NCBI RefSeq assembly: GCF_000003815.2
Contig: NC_049982.1
Coordinates: 4,051,259-4,115,258, forward strand
Source: Branchiostoma floridae
Taxonomy: Eukaryota > Chordata > Leptocardii > Amphioxiformes > Branchiostomatidae
Reading direction: 5' to 3'
Length of the DNA stretch: 64,000 bases
This document shows positions 1-11,522 of the stretch, piece by piece. Positions within the stretch are counted from its first letter, which is position 1; each line of letters opens with the position of its first letter. The notes beneath the pieces are model-generated. The model ran no database searches, was not told the origin of the DNA, and saw only the letters and a list, made by a program, of their open reading frames with translations. A program made the position numbers and the translations under genes.

Positions 1-1800
1 AAAACGCCCAGGTGACTAAGAGGGGCGTGGTAGCTTGTGTTCCACCGACAACTGGCCCTCTGGTTGACTCTCTGCAAGGAGCATTTATCAACCCCTAGTA
101 CCTCCTGCTTCAACTTTCTCTCACTGCGTGTGAAAGTTTGTTGAGTCATCTTCAGAGTACATTACTCACAGTTTGTCAGAACTGGGTCAATACTTTCTGC
201 AGTCACTACGTAACTTTTTCTCATCAGCCAGCTGAAACCCGTCTATTTATTCTATGAAATCAAACTTGTTTGAACTGAGACTTTGTATAATTACCTTCGC
301 CAAGAAGGTCACATCACGTTGTTTATATCAAGGCAAGGACGTTCAAGGAGGTTAAAATCAACTTAAAAAAAATTTTTAACCTCCTTGGTTATATTTAAGA
401 ATTGAAAAGAAGATGTATTGGAAAGCTTGTGCAGAAGCTTCTTTTCCATGGCCCTCCTATTGAATAGAGGTAAACGGACCTTTCTAGCTTGAGAAACATT
501 GCGATTTTGTCTTTCTATATCTGCTTGGGGAGAATCAACGAGCTCCTTCAGTTGGAGAACGTACGGTTTTCCCACGTTCGCACCCCTTCCCATCATCACT
601 GGCATGAGAATGTAGGCGATAAGAACACACAATTCAAATGCACACTTCACACGTACGCGTAACTCCCCGCCCCACTCATCCCCATATTCACGGTGACGAC
701 AACTGTTCTCAACTTCTGGCGGGCCGAAACTGAAGAGTCGGGGCTCGGCGGATCAGGCATTGTACGAAATCGTGTGAAAACATTTTTCCTGTATTATTTA
801 TATTCCAGATCAGCCGTGAGAAACCAATGAGGTTGAAAAGTAGACAATATCCTTGCAATAATTATCACACACGCACACACACACACAAAAAGAAAAAAAA
901 AAAACAAGTGAAAAGTACGTTGCGTGCTAGCCACGGGGACTGGAAATGTTAATAACATAAGTTCATGATCAACATTTTTTTCGAGTGTGTGTAGCAAAAG
1001 TTGACGACAGTCTTGACGAAGTAGCATAGCTGATTAAGTATATGCATCACAAATCAACTTTAGAGTTGATTAATCGAGGGCTCAAAATCCACCATTCCCT
1101 TAGCCTGTAGTATACTCTTATCGACATCTTTTCCGTTTTCTCAAGAGAAAGTGTAAGAGAAGAAAAGCGCGCGCGCATGAAATGTCACAAAGCATACGTA
1201 AAACACACTGAGAATGAGCCGTGTTCTTACATCTGCTTGAAGATAACATTTATCTTATCTCTATCGCGATTCTCACGACTCTTGTGAGAAAATATCACCC
1301 ATAGTGGGAAATCCTAACCACCTAATTATCAACAAGCCAATTGTCGCCTTGTCGACAAGTGCCGATGTTTCTTTTGCTTTTGTTTCCATCACTTTATTTC
1401 CATACCAGAGCGCTCCGCCCTCATTAGCAAGTGCTAAATTTACTGCCGCCTCTTCAGAGACGATGCCGCGTCTACCGCGTATGCATCATTCAGCTAATGC
1501 ACAAGTGTATTACCATGTCTGCTAAAGATAGTTTATTTGGCATAGGTATAATTAGTCTGAAACACAATATTTTGGATATCTAACTAATGTATTATATGCA
1601 ACCCTGGGAAAATTGGAACATGGAAGTAATGTTCTGTAGCTAAATTGAATTTATTAGTCGTCGCAAAACTTAGGAAATTGAATACACATGGTTAATTTCT
1701 TTCCAGTTTTCATTCTTTCGTAGCGGTGGCTATGTCTTGGTTCTGTAGGATATAATTATGCATTGATACTAACGAATGTCTTTCTGTGTCGTTTCTGCAG
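1..1800. other. left edge: presumed intron of the Ras-like gene, no exon seen
   Basis: I looked for a P-loop (GxxxxGKS) exon and found none. The stretch holds an inverted repeat around 342-385 (aaggaggtt... / ...aacctcctt), the phrase ttaccttcgccaa at 291 that recurs at 32631, and an A-rich/CA run near 865-904. Confidence 0.5.
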
Positions 1801-1857
1801 CTCTGTCGGTTCGCTTCCTGGCCAGAAGATTTCTACCGGAGTATGCGCCTGCACAAG
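1801..1857 (+). CDS. Ras-like gene, exon with helix 1 and switch I
   Basis: Acceptor tttctgcag, donor AAG|gtacgt. Reads (G)CT CTG TCG to CAA G; the first codon is completed by an upstream exon outside the window. Encodes ALSVRFLARRFLPEYAPAQ, aligning without gaps to Ras 18-36. APAQ replaces Ras DPTI, so the Mg-binding Thr35 is Ala. Confidence 0.85.
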
Positions 1858-4800
1858 GTACGTCCAGTTTTTGTAAGATAAGATTAAGGCACTTTAGTGT
1901 TGTTAGTTTTCTCAATGAGGTTGGAAAGAGGGCCTGGTTTTCTGTCATGTAGCGTGTTGCGATTGAAGGACAAACCAAGGAGGTTGAAAAAGGGCGGGCC
2001 TCCTTGGAAAACGTAAAGGGGGGGGGGGGGTTGGGAGGAGAAAAGATGGGCAAGGGAAACTAACGTTACCATTTTAATTCAATACAACTTCGTACAGATT
2101 TTTATTTTCTAACGCGCCACAGGCAATAAACGCAACATGCACACAAAGCACTACGAAGCCGACGGGTCTATCTTATGATATGATGAACTTTTGAAGAATT
2201 TAATCTTGCAGAAACAAAATCGGACTAGATTGAGCTCAGTGGTCTTTTGAATCAAAAAGTCTTTTGACAACGCAAAAACAACATTTCGTCCTGACCGAAT
2301 CGAATCAAGCAGTAGAATGCTGTACAAACATCTAATTCATTAACTGACATTACGGGATTTAGAAAATTTCGTTGAATCCTTTCACCGAAGATTTTGATTG
2401 AACCCGTGTAAATCGGAGTGCCTCGCCGTGTTTGGTCAGGTGAGGTCTGACGTCACGTTTGATTGGCAGCTGGACCAGACGGTAATGTTTGTTCACCAGG
2501 CGTACGAACATGTGGCGCGGACCTCCCCGGACTGACACGGCAGCCTCGTTAGACAAGATGGATCTGTTTCTACTCTCGTCTGCAAATACGCGCCAAGGCT
2601 AGCTTGCCAGTTGGAGAGACCTTGCTAGAACCATGTGTAACTACATTGTCTTCAACACTTAGATTAAAGTATTGGGCTGAGAAGCAGAGAAAAAAGAATT
2701 TTAAGCAACAAAACTGGAAAATACTTTTGAGTGATACGATGGTCTCAATATATGGAAACCGTTAAGTATCAAAAGCATAAAGTACTATCATATCAGATCC
2801 CAGTTTTTCACAAAAGATATAATTATAAATTGAAATTCTCAACGTCGTTCGTTTTAGGACGTGTATTGCGGCTACCACGTGTTTTCTTTTCTATTAAAAG
2901 TCTGAAATACAAAGTCAAAAACACCACTGAACGCTATTAGAACAAAAAAAGCAATGCTACCGACCCCAAAAACATTTTAGGGTTTGCAAATATTCTTGTA
3001 ACCACGTCAGGCGGACCTATACCCATCTGTTACACATGACAAGATGAACTTTGCTTTAGTGACGGACGTGTGTTTGGAACGTTCTTGTCAACGTTGCCGT
3101 GGAAACGCATATTTTCTCGTGCGGTGATCCGGAACGGCTTTGGCTGGAGTTTGTTGAAAGAAAGTTCAGTTTGTTTGCACACAGTAGCGATGACCTTACA
3201 AAAGGTGCAGTCAGCCAGATTCAGAAGCAATGTTGTTACACTCTGACACATGCCGAAAAAATGTCGAAACATATTCATTACTTCAATGTCTATTTTTCTG
3301 TAGTCGCTAAATATGTGGAGAAGAACAAGCTTCTGTCATAACCTAACAACAGACAAAATTTGAAACCAATCCATCCAGCCGTTCTTCATATATCTAGTTG
3401 GAAGGCAAACGCACACACAGACGTTGCTGAAAATGTAACCTCCATGACAGTTCATGGAGGTAATGATAGACTTGATATTCAGTGAATGCTTAAAGATCCT
3501 TAAAGTCTTTTTAGGAAATAGCTATACTGAAAATCGACTCAACTTTTATTGGAGGGGGCGGGGCTTCTGCAGTGTATAATTTGATTTGATCTTGAACCTC
3601 CCAGTGTCATTGCTATATACCGTTTAATAGGTGTATAAGAATCTAAATAAAAGAACACTATTCTACAACTGAAGATGATTCACAGAAGAAGATCCATCAG
3701 TACCGGACGCGATGTGCTTACAACTCGTCACTCGTTTCCGTTAGAAGACAGCACTACTGGATGTCTCTACCACAAAAAGTTACGCCTCTGCCCTCCTGGA
3801 TTGTCTATGATTCACAGAAGATCTTTCCAAACCACACGCGATGGGCTCGACGACTCATCACTCGTTCTGAGGAAGGTCTCGATCAGATAGATAACACATG
3901 TGAGATGAGGTGAGGTGGCCCGGTTCTGTCCGCCCCTCCCAGGGTTAGGCACACCGCACTGACACTGACACTGACAGGTCGCGCTGGCACCGGCTCGCGC
4001 CCAGCCGTCAGGTCTCCTCAGTCTCCCGCTGGGGACCTCCGATTTGCGGAAACTGCCTGACCGCAAACGCACGTGGAAATGCACGAAGAAACGACGATAC
4101 CCCAATCCTAGCCTCCTCTAACAGGTTCCACGGGTCGCACGAAAAAAGTACAGCATAGAAATTGCCCTAAAAAGAAACAAATAACACGACAAAGGAGCAA
4201 ACTGTAATCCTCGACCGGTTAAAGTCTACGTCATCAGTTCCAAACCGGGGCCCGGTCGGGCAGCTTTTGGGAACGATAAGTATAATATATAAGACACCAA
4301 ACTACACAAAGAGATGAGTTGCATTATCTGTGTATATTTTTACGTATACATGTCTATTTTTCGTTTCCACAATCGATTCTACAATCAGCCCGGCCGGGCC
4401 CCGTTTAGGAAAAGTGACTTTAGCCTATCTCGGAGCTGCTCAGGTTTGTTCTCTGTCTATTTGACCCGTGGAGCCTGGTACTAGTGGTAGAGGCTTGCCC
4501 AACCCTGGCCCACCGCAGCTTGGCGCATCGCCGACATCTCTGCAGTTGGGGGTGTCTATCCACGTGTCTCTCGGACGATGACACCAGCGTCGCTAACTAG
4601 AACATCCCGCCTGTAGCGGCCTGTCTCTCTCGTGTCGTCACTTGACAGTAGAACCACGGGTGGTGGCCAGGGTCCCACTCGATCACCAAGATTACGTAAT
4701 GTACGTAGTACGTAAAGAAAGGAAACTGAACTAAAAGGTGGCTAGAGTATCTAAACTTGGTCATATGGAAGGCTTCTCTCACAACGATCAATAAGTTTGT

Positions 4801-7800
4801 ACTCTGTTTGGTACCAAATGGCCAAGTTTGGGGGTCTTGCCCTAGCCTCCATAGCAGGCTTTCTGTGCCTTTATTCGTATTTTTTTGTCACATAATACAC
4901 TTTTGCTAGTTATTTCTTTTTGTACTGGTTCGCTTATAAGGCCGCGAGCCAGTACAAAAAGAAATCATCAGCAAAAGTGTATTATGTGACAAAAAAGGCC
5001 AAGAGAGCCTGCTATGGAGGCTAGCTGGCCCATAGACTAGCTAAGGGTTCTGTCACAGCATACTTCTCCGAATGTCAAAATTCGCACGACGGCCTACGAC
5101 GAATCTGCCACCGCGCTATCATTTAAATTTTTAGAGACCGCCAGTAACCTTGGTTGACCGCACGGCGGAAGCATAACCAGGCGGGCGTGCGCGTCAGACG
5201 TGCAGAGTTGAGATTGGAGGAGACGTCGGGATTAGGAAACATATTCCAGTACCGGTAACTCCTGTGGACCGGAGACACTTGGGGAAGATCCTGGTCTTCA
5301 TAAAGATCGCCCGGTGGTGTCGGAAATGGATCGCGACCTTCGAAAGAAAAGAGAGTTTCCCGACCCGCAGCGAGCTCGAGTTCTATGTCATGGCACAAGG
5401 CCATTGTTTGTGCCACATACCCATCACGTAAATGCAACAATGTTGCCATCAATCGCAAAAACGATCCAATAGAATTCTTATGTTTTCCATTACTATACCA
5501 CAAAATGGCAGAACTTTGAGGAAAAATACGTTAAGATGTCATGCCCAGTGGGTCAGGGTCATCTGAAAAAGTCAACAGTCGAAGAGATTAAGAGGAAAAG
5601 CTAGTTGCATTGTCATGTAATATACTATTGTTACGTATACAAGTCGAATGTTCAATTCATCATATTAACAAAATTAATCCTAACAGTAACAATATTGCCA
5701 AATTTTAGAGACAAACTGTGCTTTGAAATTCCAGGTTTTCAACAGGTCGTAAACAAGGTTGTTCGTGATTATAGAAATGGTTTGAGTCGACCTTTAGGAC
5801 TACATTGGCGGAAGTCATTTTCAGGACCCGCTGAGCTTCCCGTGGTTTAGATTTGAACAATCTTGTCAATAATCCGGGACAGATGCCTTGTTCCGGTAAC
5901 ACTTGAGTTTGGTGTTCTTGAGTTGGAGCTCACCCAGCAAGTGTAACCGTTACTCTCGTGGTCAAGGACGGACCAGAGTTGATCTCGGGTGGTCAGAAAA
6001 TGGTCGCGAATTGCACCCATCATGAAAAAAAATCATGAAAGGTAACGAAAGCAAAGAAAGAATCGAGCAAACTACTGACCTAAAAAAAGGTGCACTGACA
6101 TATTCAGATGATTTCTCCCTGGGTAGGGCATTTCGGTTGGGGTTGTACCCCTCTTTAGGAATGTCCCGTGTTCGTGGAGGTGCCACGAGCACATAAAGGG
6201 GAAAGGCAAGTAACTCCTCCCTGTAAAATTTACCCTGGTACAGAAACAGCAAAGAAACTGGCCCTGTGCCTCTAGTTGAACATCAGCAACCCGTAGACCT
6301 TCTAACTTGACAATGTCTTTTTTCTTCAAATATTTGAACATTGCAGTGAGTAGATGTAAAAATAAAACATCACCTAAAGGACTAGAAAATATAAAAGAAA
6401 CAAAAAATAACGTTTGTTTTCATCTGTGTTTCTGCAGAGCTGTTGTACGAGCGGCAGGTGGCGGTTGACGGACACCTCATCCCATTGGTCGTGCACGATA
6501 CTGCGTCACAGGTACGTCATCGCGAGCACCTCGCATGTTTTTCTAGTATTTCAAGACGATGTGAGTGTGTGTTTTTCTGATTCAAGAGAGATAGCGAGCA
6601 AGGGAATGTACCAAACGACACATGTGATGCACAAGTTTGACTACACAGATAATGGGCACTGAAAGACGAGTACAGAAGGACAGTATGGTTTTCAATGACG
6701 AGAAAAGTTTCATTGCTTTGTTTTCTAACTTTAGTTCAATCCAACTGTTGGACATGAGATTAGGAGTATAAAATGCGTGTCATGTACATTGTAATTTGGT
6801 CTCAGACGGGATAGTTGGATGAATGAAATTGGTACAATGGCATCGAACACTGCGCTGGATCCATACAAGACAAAGCCATCGAACGATGTCTTCAATTCAT
6901 TCGTTTCCTCAGCAACATTACAGATAAAGTCATCTAGCTTCACTCGTCAAATTGTGTTGAAAAGTAGGCATTTCGTGGCTGTTATTCTTTGTCTGTCTTC
7001 ACACCAAACGGCATACTATCACGTGCGGGTACTTTAGCGAGTTGTAAACACGAATCTGCCAAACTGTCGACCTGACTTCAACTTCTTGACAAGAAGGAGA
7101 GGTTCAGTAAAGAATACGGGCGTAAAGGAAACAAGATGTCGGGCAAATATAGCAAGGTCGCGTCGAGAAGCAACACTCCACATTCTTACGTCTCGGTGGG
7201 CTGGAAGGGGGCCAATCGCAGCAGTACAGGCGTGTCATCGTTTGGACAAACGGCCTAATAAGGAATTCGTACCTACTGCTTTGGTTATAGCGGTTCTAGA
7301 CGATAACCTAACGAAACATTGATTTTGGGCATGCCTGTATCGCTACCGATGTGATTTCAGTGACAGTTATTCAGACGAAATTTCGGTGGAAAAGAAGCTA
7401 ACTTTTTTACACCAAGTACAGGCTATTTTTGAGGGTGAATCTTGTTGTGTAGGCAATAGAAATCTTGACACGCTACTCAAAGCAAAAACGCAGGCTTAGC
7501 TTGGCTAGAATGGGGGGAAAAGATTGCTTGAAACGTTTATAACATCAGTACATGGGTATAAAGGTAGGCTTCTTTGTTAGGTGAAAAATGTCTTAGTATA
7601 GCTTCTTTTCAACTTTCTTTGCGTCAGGCAGTGACAGTCCTATAGCTACCACACTGAAACAAAACGCAAAACGTGATATGGCGCTGAGGATGAAGTCACA
7701 AAGGAGGAACAATCGATTGGCTGATGGCTAGATCGAACGGGAAACATGATACGTTTAGTGGATGCAGATAAGAAAACGAAGACCCGTGATTGGGCGAGGA

Positions 7801-10800
7801 AATGGAACCATTGTTCTATTCTATATTGACCGCCTGTTTTGTCCAGCAGGTGTCCAGCCCGAGCAGCATCTTCCAGGCTGACGGAGTGCTGGTTCTGTAC
7901 TCCATCACCAACAAAAGGAGCTTCGACACAGCAAAGAGTTACCTGGAGATCATCGCCACCGAGCCTGGCTTCGAGAACCTTCCCACAGGTGAGAACACCG
8001 TCACTGTATTACAAAAAAAAGAGAGTTACTGAAGACAAACAATGTCAAGCAGCTGCGCCCTACTAACCATCACACACTTACCACATTGTCGACGATGACT
8101 TTTATACCATGTAAGTTTTTTTCTACCGACGAGAGAATAACAGGTTTCAACTACCAACAACTGTTGAATGGCTGATCATGATGTACGGGAGTTCTAAGGA
8201 ACGTTGCGTAACGTGTTGTTTCTTAAGTCAGAGCGCTTCTAAATGTAAGACCTCAAAGGTATACGCAGCTGCCTTGAGGAAATGATATGTTTCTATGAAA
8301 CTTGCTAAGTGCAAGGTTGCTCCCCTCTCCCGTTCCATCAAATACCTACATCCCTGTCTTCTGAGTATCTGGCAACTTGACACACGTCACAACAAGAATA
8401 CTTCACAGACCCCCAACAACACCTTAGCGGCATTTGAACTCAAGAACCCCTCAGCTACAAATCTGTCGCCAGCCCGTAGTTACCATAATAAGCCCCACAC
8501 ATGGCTGCAACGTGAACAACCGTGGAAACTAGGACAGTCCGCGCTCGAGATCATGCGCTTCCACGTGTGATAGGCGCCTGTCCTTGGTCATGTTTTTCTA
8601 GCAAAGCGAAAGCCACTCCTATTATTAGTACCACGTTTTTGTAATAATTCAAAGGAGTGTACAATCTACATCTACAGAAAGATACCGCAGCGGGAACCTT
8701 ATATATACATGATGACAAAGGGGTGTTTCTGGTTATGTGAAAGCCATGATGCCCGTCATAATAAGCAATTAAACTTTATTTCACAACAGCCGTTAGTGAC
8801 TTGTGACAGATGCGATGTACGGCAAAATAAACAACTTATTCATTCCGTTTTTTATGGAACAGTGACTTCACTATGTGAAGGCATAGATTTGAGTATGATG
8901 CACAGGATAACACTTACTCAAGCATCCAACGGCTGCAGCCCCAGTCGATACAGTGTTTTTATCTGGTGTATCTTATTACCTGGATGTCTAACAGAATGCT
9001 TTGTGTCTGACATATGGATCAAATGATGCCCCATATGTGTCACTACATCGTCTGGACACGCGGTGTACCATGTGCGAACTATTGCGGCGCTGAAACAGGA
9101 GAGCAGGTGCAATGATGGTATAAACACAAAAACTAAGAAGGGTCAAACGTTCAAAGATAAAGACAAAATGAGGTGCATGTGATCTTCTGACGTCAGAACA
9201 TATTTTGTTACAAGGAAAGAAAACAGCTCAGCTGAAATCGGGCCTTGTCTGAATGTGGTTGACTGGAGGGCAGTGGCCCTTTCCCACCTTGCAATGATGT
9301 CGAATGTGGTTCAAAAAAGCATATGGTTCAAAATTGTCATCGGCTAACGATATTATGCGAACCATGTTCTTAAATTGCTATCAACTCATGACATTATGTG
9401 AACTGAAAGCCACACAATTGAAACATCTAACATACTGAGAAGTACTGTAGAAATGGCTATCTTTATTAGAGGCAGTAATACTCTCTTTTTTTGTAATGCT
9501 CATCTTTTGGTTCGCTGAAAGCTACTGGGAAGCCATATGAATCGGGAGGGTCCGTAATGCCAGTCTTTAATTCCGGCGTCGCTATTGCCCTATATACTTA
9601 CATTGCAGCCAAGTAAACACTAATCTTCTGGCCAAGAAAATAACTATGTATTCCGGATGCGACGTTACCGTTCAACCCTAAATCACCGGTTTATAGAATT
9701 ATCAGGACATTGCCCGATGTTTTCCGGACGGGAAACGACAGCTGCACATTCGCAGGTTACTAGGGGTGATCAGATATCGCCTGTCCCAATTTCTCACAAA
9801 CGGACTGACCTCCACTGGCCGCGAGTTACCTTTGCTAGATATTCACATCCCGCTCCTTATCTTCGTAAGACTATCAGGACGGTAAAGGTGAAACCGCACG
9901 AGAATGTCTGGTTTTCGGTGTGAACAAGGTCTAAGAGTAAGTGAGAAGTCTAGTTTGAAAAGGGTGGGTGTAGAACTCTTTTGGTCATGAAAAAAAATGT
10001 CTACGTGACCACCTAGACCTGGTTATTGTGGCCCTTTTGTTAGCCCTTTAGATTATTTATCACATTGATCCAAAGTCAAACTTTAGAGTCCATTTTCATT
10101 CACTAAGTATTCACTATGGCCAGCTTTGGCTGTATGTATGTTTTTCCGATATGAGAACAGCTCTTCATATTATTTCCGAATGAGCAGAACTCTGAAATGG
10201 ACTTTGTGTCCGTGTTGTGTAAGTGTCCCTTAGTCTATGTTAGTCTAACACGCGGCGTCAACCAGACCCAGCAATGCCCGGCAAGCCGATATTTTATTAC
10301 CCCCTGTAGTAAATCACTAATGACTCAAATGCATCCCAGTCCACTCGTACAATGCCTGTAGATTTGTGGCACCCCAGATGGTAGGGTAAACTGTTTACCC
10401 AAGCAGCGCCGGTGGTACTCCCGTCTGTAAACGGTGCTGAATTATTGACCGTAAATTATCAACTTTGAACAAAAGCTTTCCTCTTATGCAGAAGTGGTCG
10501 CATTTTCTCAGGAAATAAACAGACTGTCGATCTCGGAGAGGTCGGCCAACGGTGATGCTGAGTACCTTTGCCAGAAGGTTTTGTTTTGGGTGGTTAGTGT
10601 TCGTGGGTGGGTGTGCCTGTCTGTGTGTCCACAATCATCACCATCATTGTATTTCAATAATTTGTGTACAAGAATACCGATGTGTCCACAAGGCAGCACG
10701 AAAAGGCCTGGATGGATTGTCTTCACGGTGTTTGGTATGTAGATAGGTCTTGGTAAGACATCAAAATGATTAGATTTTGAGGTTGGGTCGCGGGCATTAG

Positions 10801-11522
10801 AAGTGGCCAGAACTGTATATTTTTATGGCTCAAGGGTAGAGATTTGAAGAATGTTTACCTTTTCTATATTAACGTTGAATTTGAAACTTGTATTTTTCAG
10901 TTCTGGTCGGCCACAAGAGTGACCTGCAGCACCTGAGACAGGTGGCGTACACGCATGCGCAGCAGCTGGCCTGGGACGTCGGGTGCTCGTTCTACGAGGT
11001 GTCGTCCGAGAGCGGGACGGAGTCAGTGGATCACGTCTTCCACACACTTATCAGACAGGTAAGGGGCGGTGTGACTTACTTTGAGAAGTGGGAAAAGTAG
11101 GTGTTTTCACCAAGTCGACAGTCTTTCCTGCGGGGGTGCGGGCATCGTAGAATTCGGCCAAAAATCGAGAAATTTGCCAGAGGAGTCAGTCCACGCTTAG
11201 AGGCATGTTTCTCCTCCAGCCGGCCAACTCCTCTGGTAGAAAAACATATCATTTCAAGGACACATCAAGCCATAAAAGATGAACGTTACAAAGAAATTGA
11301 TTTTTTTACTCATTCATTTATCATACTTCAGAACTTAAAAGCAAGAGCTAAGGACGCCATTTTTTCTCTCTCTCTCCCTCTCTTCAGGTCCTGGCGTCAA
11401 GGCAAAGAAGAAAGCTCAGCAGCACCAAGGACAGGCGACAGAGAAGTAACAGCATCACATCCACCCTCTGGAGAAAAACGCGCGCCGCCATCTTGGAAAA
11501 ACTGCGAAGGTCAACTCTGTAG
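1801..11522 (+). CDS. Ras-like small GTPase (RERG/RASL11/RASL12 type), 5' partial
   Basis: Five exons join in phase: 1801-1857, 6438-6511, 7850-7988, 10901-11058, 11388-11522 (stop TAG 11520-11522). They give about 187 residues aligning to Ras from just after the P-loop to the C terminus. Seen: RFLARRFLPEY (helix 1 into switch I), DTASQ in place of DTAGQ, GVLVLYSITNKRSFD (beta 4), VLVGHKSDL (NKxD region), CSFYEVSSE (SAK region), and a basic tail ending RRSTL with no CAAX box, as in RERG, RASL11 and RASL12. The exon with the P-loop is not in 1-1800 as far as I can see, so it lies to the left. Family members are small cytoplasmic or nuclear GTP-binding regulators of growth signalling. Several nucleotide-contact positions are altered (Ras T35 to A, G60 to S, N116 to H, A146 to S, K147 to E), so GTPase function is doubtful. 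The subfamily is not settled from sequence alone. Confidence 0.88.
1858..4237. other. Ras-like gene intron: no gene; repeat remnants
   Basis: Contains an 11-base G run near 2020 and a pair of similar about 60-base segments near 3670 and 3808 (both read gattcacagaag... ctcgtcactcg-like). No conserved protein frame is visible. Confidence 0.45.
3361..3463. repeat. dispersed repeat end with cctccatga hairpin, copy 1
   Basis: Reads tgaaaccaatccatccagcc then gttcttc, ending in a short hairpin aacctccatgacagttcatggaggt. A second copy of both parts lies at 19290-19391. The phrase resembles 3' ends of RTE-type or similar retroelements, but the class is uncertain. Confidence 0.5.
4238..4411. mobile_element. 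MITE with GC-rich inverted ends, copy 1
   Basis: Left end ttccaaaccggggcccggtc and right end gcccggccgggccccgttta are inverted repeats. The same element, about 174 bases, recurs at 39967-40140, including the interior tattatctgtgtatatttttacg-like core. No coding capacity. Confidence 0.75.
4842..5024. mobile_element. fold-back (hairpin) MITE
   Basis: Outer arms ctagcctccatagcaggct and its inverse at 5006-5024; inner arms from ttttgtcacataatacactt (about 4884) to its inverse ending about 4995. Most of the element pairs with itself around tggttcgcttataaggccgcg. It sits in an intron of the Ras-like gene. Confidence 0.75.
5123..5449 (-). CDS. uncertain antisense ORF, 108 aa
   Basis: An open frame from ATG at 5449 to a stop at 5123, antisense to an intron of the Ras-like gene. 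Mixed composition (MATLLHLRDGYVAQ..., GRDPFPTPPGDLYEDQD) without low-complexity bias. I recognise no domain. It could be a retro-element fragment or chance. Confidence 0.15.
   Translation of the reverse strand: MATLLHLRDGYVAQTMALCHDIELELAAGRETLFSFEGRDPFPTPPGDLYEDQDLPQVSPVHRSYRYWNMFPNPDVSSNLNSARLTRTPAWLCFRRAVNQGYWRSLKI
5450..6437. other. Ras-like gene intron, nothing recognised
   Basis: AT-rich sequence ending in the polypyrimidine/CAG acceptor at 6437. No repeat family recognised. Confidence 0.4.
6438..6511 (+). CDS. Ras-like gene, exon ending in DTASQ
   Basis: Acceptor tttctgcag, donor CAG|gtacgt; enters in phase 1, leaves in phase 0. Encodes ELLYERQVAVDG through VVHDTASQ (Ras 37-61). Asp57 and Gln61 equivalents are kept; Gly60 is Ser. 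Confidence 0.88.
6512..7849. other. Ras-like gene intron, nothing recognised
   Basis: No coding or repeat signal that I can support between the two exons. Confidence 0.4.
7850..7988 (+). CDS. Ras-like gene, exon with beta 4 to helix 3
   Basis: Acceptor ...gtccagcag with a tandem CAGCAG (NAGNAG); donor ACAG|gtgaga. Encodes VSSPSSIFQADGVLVLYSI, then SFDTAKSYLEIIA and FENLPTG. The segment between Gln61 and the glycine before beta 4 is about four residues shorter than in H-Ras. Confidence 0.9.
7989..10579. other. Ras-like gene intron, nothing recognised
   Basis: About 2.6 kb with scattered short frames but no domain, RNA gene or clear repeat. Confidence 0.4.
10580..10820 (+). repeat. dispersed element, copy without minisatellite
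   Basis: Contains gtgtgcctgtctgtgtgtcc, then gatggattgtcttcacggtg, then ggtatgtagataggtcttgg and gattagattttgaggttggg. The same order follows the 48-bp array at 34165-34260 (atggattgtattgatatttg, gtaggtcttgatgagacctg). It therefore represents the same element family without the internal array, inside an intron of the Ras-like gene. Confidence 0.6.
10901..11058 (+). CDS. Ras-like gene, exon with GHKSD and SSE motifs
   Basis: Acceptor tatttttcag, donor CAG|gtaagg; phase 1 in, phase 0 out. Contains VLVGHKSDLQHLRQVA and GCSFYEVSSESGTESV. The Asn of NKxD is His, a change also known in RAB39 proteins (GHKCD). Confidence 0.92.
11388..11522 (+). CDS. Ras-like gene, last exon with basic tail
   Basis: Acceptor ctctcttcag. 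Encodes VLASRQRRKLSS and a Lys/Arg/Ser-rich tail ending LEKLRRSTL, stop TAG at 11520-11522. No cysteine lies near the end, so no prenylation; membrane contact, if any, would rest on the basic charge. Confidence 0.85.
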   Translation, partial: VLASRQRRKLSSTKDRRQRSNSITSTLWRKTRAAILEKLRRSTL

